NCBI GenBank assembly: GCA_041987265.1
Contig: JBHIWT010000057.1
Coordinates: 1-18,308, forward strand
Source of the DNA: IH12 sp041987265
GTDB lineage: Bacteria > Pseudomonadota > Alphaproteobacteria > Caulobacterales > Hyphomonadaceae
Direction of reading: 5' to 3'
Length of the DNA: 18,308 nucleotides
Position numbers and translations under genes: made by a program. Below the pieces are notes generated by a model. The model ran no database searches, was not told where the DNA came from, and saw only the letters and a program-made list of their open reading frames with translations. Positions 15,624 to 18,308 of the stretch are shown here, piece by piece. Position 1 is the stretch's first letter. Each line of letters opens with the position of its first letter.

Positions 15624-16451
15624 TTAGAGGGCGAACACGATCCGTCGGCCGGCGAAGCCGGAGATGATCATTGCAGCGATCCACAGAACCAGCGTCCAGA
15701 CCGCCACGGTGTAGACCTCGGTCATGTTCCAGTAGGCGTTGTCGATCAGCGGGGTGCGGAACATATCGATCAACGGGACCATTGGGTTGATGAATTTCAG
15801 GAACCAGAGTTCCGGTTTGGCGAGCATCTCGCGCGGGAACATTACCGGCGAAAGGAAGAACAGTCCCTGAACCAGAATGCCTGAAATGTGTTTCAGGTCA
15901 CGAAACTGGGTTCCCAGCACCGACATGATGATGGCGAGCGGGATGCTGAACACCAGGAAGACAGCGAAAAAGGCCGGGACGAGCAACAAGTGGAGTCCGG
16001 GTTCCGGTAGATCGCCTAGCGCCGCCAGCATGATCAAGAGGCCCAGAAGGCCGCAGGAGAGGATGACGAGCCCGGTGAGCGGGAGGCGGGTCTGGAATAC
16101 GATAAAGGGAATGCGCGTCTGGCGAAGGTGTCCCTCGGCGTTGAGCAGCGCGTCCTGTGACAGGTTCACGACGTTGGCGAAGTACTCCCACAGGATCCAG
16201 CCGGAGAAGACGTAGACAGCGAACGACCAGTAGTCCTCTGCGCCCATCAGGCCGCCCCAAACGGTAGCGATGATCAACGAGAAGGCGAGCGGCTGGATCA
16301 CCGCCCAGACAATGCCAAGCCGGCTTCTGCGGAAACGGGCCCGGAGGTCGGAGCCGACCAGGCTCCAGGCCAGGTGGCGGTACATCAAGAGATCGCGCAC
16401 GTATCTGAGCACGAACGGATAGTCGCGATCCTGAATGTTGATGTAGCTCAT
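15624..16451 (-). CDS. wzm: ABC-2 type polysaccharide exporter permease (Wzm-like, 275 aa)
   Basis: Predicted inner-membrane half of an ABC exporter that moves lipid-linked polysaccharide to the periplasm. A basic cytoplasmic N-terminus (residues 1-45, with SLVGSDLRARFRRSRLGIVW) precedes about six membrane segments near 46-66, 76-96, 123-145, 152-178, 190-206 and 246-266. The segment RARFRRSRLGIVWAVIQPL (37-55), the interhelical FRDLKHISGI (183-192) and SPVMFP (201-206) are typical of the ABC-2 family used for O-antigen, capsule and teichoic acid export. Length is normal. It lies 35 bases downstream of its ATPase partner and upstream of the large glycosyltransferase in the same run. The symbol reflects the pairing with Wzt in a glycan locus; whether the cargo is O-antigen or a capsule-like polymer is not shown. 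Confidence 0.88.
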   Translation of the reverse strand: MSYINIQDRDYPFVLRYVRDLLMYRHLAWSLVGSDLRARFRRSRLGIVWAVIQPLAFSLIIATVWGGLMGAEDYWSFAVYVFSGWILWEYFANVVNLSQDALLNAEGHLRQTRIPFIVFQTRLPLTGLVILSCGLLGLLIMLAALGDLPEPGLHLLLVPAFFAVFLVFSIPLAIIMSVLGTQFRDLKHISGILVQGLFFLSPVMFPREMLAKPELWFLKFINPMVPLIDMFRTPLIDNAYWNMTEVYTVAVWTLVLWIAAMIISGFAGRRIVFAL

Positions 16452-16486
16452 GTTACTTACTCAAAGCTGATTGCGCGGTGGGCAAC

Positions 16487-17329
16487 CTACTCGCTGGCGA
16501 AAGCTTCCAGCATTTCCTGTGCGACATCGGTGGGCGGACCGTCGCGGCGGACGACGCCCCGGTCAAGCCAGATGGCTCTGGTGCAGAGCGACTGGACAAG
16601 GCCGAGGTCGTGGGTGGCGATGACGCAGATGCCGGCCCGGTCGACGATGTTGTTCATGCGGTCGATGGCGCGCCGGGAGAAGGCCGCGTCGCCCGCGCCG
16701 AAGACCTCGTCGATCAACAGGATTTCCGGTGCGAATTGCGTCGAGATCGCGAATCCGAGGCGGACGAACATCCCCGCCGAGTAGGTGCGCATCGGAAGAT
16801 CGATGAACTCGCCGATGTCTGCGAAGCGGACGATGTCTTCCTCGACTTCCCGCAGTTGTTTGCGGGAATAGCCGAGCGTCATTCCGCGATAGTAGATGTT
16901 TTCGCGGCCGGTAGATTCCTGTTCGAAGCCGAGGCCGATTTCCAGCAGGGTTCCGATGCGGCCGGTCACGGTGACGGTTCCGTCCGAGATCGGGTAGATA
17001 CCGGCCATGGTCCGCAGGAGCGTGGATTTGCCAGACCCGTTGTGGCCGATCAACGCGACGCGTTCGCCGCGGGATATGTCCATGTTCACATTGCGCAGCG
17101 CGGTGACGTATTCGGCCTTCGGCGTGCGGTCGCGACCGCCAGCCAGCGACATGATGGCCGATTTCATGCTGCCGCGCCGGGTGGCGCCGACCGGGTAGGA
17201 CAGCGACACGTGATCCACGCGGATTGCGAGTTCCCGGGGCGGGGGCGCGAGGACCGGATTTGGCGCCGGCTCGTAGTCTTCGACCAGATGGAGGTCGCTC
17301 TGCCGCGCGCGTGAGTCAAATAGCGCCAT
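16487..17329 (-). CDS. wzt: ABC polysaccharide exporter ATPase without carbohydrate-binding domain (Wzt-like, 280 aa)
   Basis: Predicted cytoplasmic ATPase powering the adjacent permease. Motifs are Walker A GHNGSGKST (95-103), LLEIGLGFEQESTGRENIY (128-146, typical of polysaccharide exporters), signature YSAGM (183-187), Walker B ILLIDEVFGAGD (203-214) and the H-loop ATHD (H240). About 35 residues, partly Pro-rich, precede the domain. The chain ends at 280, soon after the nucleotide-binding domain, so the C-terminal carbohydrate-binding domain of the E. coli O8/O9a Wzt is absent. This resembles short Wzt/TagH-type ATPases, which do not read a capped chain end. ATG 17329 has GGAG several bases upstream. 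It is the first gene of the minus-strand run, so the operon promoter should lie in 17330-17500. Confidence 0.9.
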   Translation of the reverse strand: MALFDSRARQSDLHLVEDYEPAPNPVLAPPPRELAIRVDHVSLSYPVGATRRGSMKSAIMSLAGGRDRTPKAEYVTALRNVNMDISRGERVALIGHNGSGKSTLLRTMAGIYPISDGTVTVTGRIGTLLEIGLGFEQESTGRENIYYRGMTLGYSRKQLREVEEDIVRFADIGEFIDLPMRTYSAGMFVRLGFAISTQFAPEILLIDEVFGAGDAAFSRRAIDRMNNIVDRAGICVIATHDLGLVQSLCTRAIWLDRGVVRRDGPPTDVAQEMLEAFASE

Positions 17330-17656
17330 CTCACACTCCAGAACTTCCAGAAAGCTTCATTCCCACAGACGTTTCAACGCGTTGGCTGAACCGTCACGAA
17401 TCCACCGCTGGCCCGCACTCTCGGGACGCACGTTCTTGCACGTCCGCCAGAAACGTCAATGCGGGATGGCAGGGGGAGTAGCGCGGCGGGCAGGGCTGGT
17501 GTTTCGCCATCAATGTTGTCTCTAGCGCTCAAATTTGCAGCGCTCGCATGATTTGTTTTGATTTGGCGGGTGCACTCCCAAGCGTGATCGCAATTGAATC
17601 ATGCGTCGATTTGGCCAATTAGACCGCCGGGCTGTCGCAGGCGAAGGCGCGATGCA
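17330..17656. other. 327-base intergenic region between divergent exporter operon and ZorA-like gene
   Basis: No gene is supported here; a short plus-strand open frame running through it overlaps the 5' end of the exporter ATPase gene and has no recognisable content. The right half is AT-richer than its surroundings and contains small direct repeats: AGCGCTC at 17524-17530 and 17539-17545, and GATTTGGC at 17560-17567 and 17608-17615. Such placement suits promoters for the rightward gene. On the minus strand I saw no convincing promoter for the exporter operon. Confidence 0.55.
17594..17622 (+). promoter_or_regulatory. Possible promoter for the ZorA-like gene
   Basis: TTGAAT (17594-17599) followed by 17 bases and AATTAG (17617-17622) is a sigma70-like arrangement 34 bases before ATG 17657. 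The -35 box is fair and the -10 box weak, and it lies in the AT-richer part of the gap. A GATTTGGC copy falls inside the spacer. Treat as a candidate only. Confidence 0.25.
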
Positions 17657-18308
17657 ATGTTCGAAATGCTGGGCCGGTTTGTTGAAGGCCTGATCGGGCG
17701 CGTCCTGCCGCTCTACCGTTCAACTGATTTCGCCTACGAGATTGCCGGCGCGATGACGCTGGCCGCTGTTCTGCTGGTCATCGTGGCTGTCGTTCGCCAT
17801 GCAGTCATGGCGAGTGCGTTGGCGAGCCGGAAACGGGCGATTGCCGGCTACATCTCATTTGCACCTTCCGGGGGCGGCAAACCGGTCGCCAACCCACGTG
17901 AGGCGCAATTCGTTGCGCGGTTCGACGAGATCGATCATGCGATGAAAAGGGGTGGGGTATCGGGGAAGTCCCTAGGCACGGCGTGGGACCGATTCGCAAG
18001 GACGTTGATCTTTGACGGAGCGCCGCCTGTGCGGACCTCGCAACATCCAAGCACGTATATCTATGACGCCGCGCCGCCTCCAAGTTGGCTTGGTTTCGCG
18101 GCGGGCTTGTTCGTCGCTGTTGGATTGTTGGCCACCTTTCTCGGGCTGGTCGCCGCCTTGACGTTTGCGACCGACGGTCTGACGTCGAACGAGCCAGCGG
18201 TCACACAGAAGGCGTTGGTTGATCTGCTGGCGTCCGCCGCGTCCAAGTTCATCACTTCCGTCGCCGGGGTGGGGCTGTCGATCGCCTTGCGGCTGGCGGA
18301 GCGACTTC
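17657..18308 (+). CDS. MotA/TolQ/ExbB-type proton channel protein, ZorA-like, N-terminal part (cut by window edge)
   Basis: The first 217 residues are visible; the frame stays open to the edge. A first membrane helix spans about 27-50. A roughly 95-residue cytoplasmic stretch contains AWDRFARTLIFDG (109-121) and HPSTYIYDAAPP (130-141). A second helix follows at about 146-170 (LFVAVGLLATFLGLVAALTF), then a third region ASKFITSVAGVGLSIALRL (195-213). The GLLATFLGL and 'KFxTSxxGxxxSI' elements fit the MotA/TolQ/ExbB superfamily, and in particular the ZorA subgroup of Zorya anti-phage systems, where ZorA and ZorB form a proton-driven 5:2 motor. ATG 17657 is preceded by GAAGG 9 bases upstream. It is transcribed away from the glycan locus, so partners would lie to the right, outside the window. 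The superfamily is fairly sure; the Zorya assignment is an inference from motif likeness. Confidence 0.6.
   Translation, partial: MFEMLGRFVEGLIGRVLPLYRSTDFAYEIAGAMTLAAVLLVIVAVVRHAVMASALASRKRAIAGYISFAPSGGGKPVANPREAQFVARFDEIDHAMKRGGVSGKSLGTAWDRFARTLIFDGAPPVRTSQHPSTYIYDAAPPPSWLGFAAGLFVAVGLLATFLGLVAALTFATDGLTSNEPAVTQKALVDLLASAASKFITSVAGVGLSIALRLAERL

Noticed and set aside
16478..17314. 278-codon plus-strand open frame
   Set aside because: It is antisense to the exporter ATPase, whose Walker A, signature and Walker B motifs leave no doubt about the coding strand.
17224..17481. 85-codon plus-strand open frame near the exporter operon start
   Set aside because: Half of it is antisense to the exporter ATPase N-terminus and the rest is low-information sequence without a ribosome site.

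Overview
The window looks like chromosomal DNA from a GC-rich alphaproteobacterium. The evidence is the G/C-rich third codon positions, the TTG and GTG starts, and a style of surface-glycan glycosyltransferase (long N-terminal tracts of 'FDxxYYLxxYPDVxxxGxDPxxHYxxxGxxEGR' repeats) common in that class. A member of the Caulobacterales/Hyphomonadaceae or a relative is plausible, but nothing here fixes genus or species. Nearly the whole window is one surface-polysaccharide (O-antigen-like) locus.

Layout. (1) 1-381, minus: the N-terminal part of a UDP-glucose 6-dehydrogenase, cut by the window edge. (2) 382-911: a 530-base non-coding gap between divergent genes. (3) 912-7861, plus: a tight five-gene run with overlaps or short gaps, comprising a 1093-residue repeat-bearing GT4-type glycosyltransferase, a GT2 glycosyltransferase and three SAM-dependent methyltransferase-type proteins. 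(4) 7879-8817, minus: a phytanoyl-CoA-dioxygenase-like Fe(II)/2-oxoglutarate oxygenase. (5) 8904-10022, plus: an HddA-type heptose-7-phosphate kinase. (6) 10039-17329, minus: a five-gene run transcribed from right to left: Wzt-like ATPase, Wzm-like permease, a 1197-residue fusion of basic tail, coiled coil, repeats, GT2 and WbsX/GH99-like domains, a GT4 glycosyltransferase, and a methyltransferase. (7) 17330-17656: a non-coding gap. (8) 17657 to the end, plus: the first 217 residues of a MotA/TolQ/ExbB-type proton-channel protein resembling ZorA of the Zorya anti-phage system.

How the genes fit together (inference). Ugd would supply UDP-glucuronate, and HddA a step toward GDP-D-glycero-D-manno-heptose. 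The four glycosyltransferase polypeptides would assemble a glycan on a lipid carrier. Methyltransferases and the 2OG oxygenase would decorate sugars. Wzm/Wzt would flip the lipid-linked product across the inner membrane. The Wzt ends right after the nucleotide-binding domain and so lacks the carbohydrate-binding domain that reads methylated chain ends in the E. coli O8/O9a systems. The methylations here are therefore more likely decoration than an export signal.

Most worth a second look: the ZorA-like gene at the right edge, which may open an anti-phage operon beyond the window; the same repeat family on two unrelated catalytic chassis within one locus; and the histone-H1-like Lys/Ala-rich tail on the 1197-residue enzyme. 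I saw no tRNA, rRNA, CRISPR array, transposase or insertion-sequence signature.
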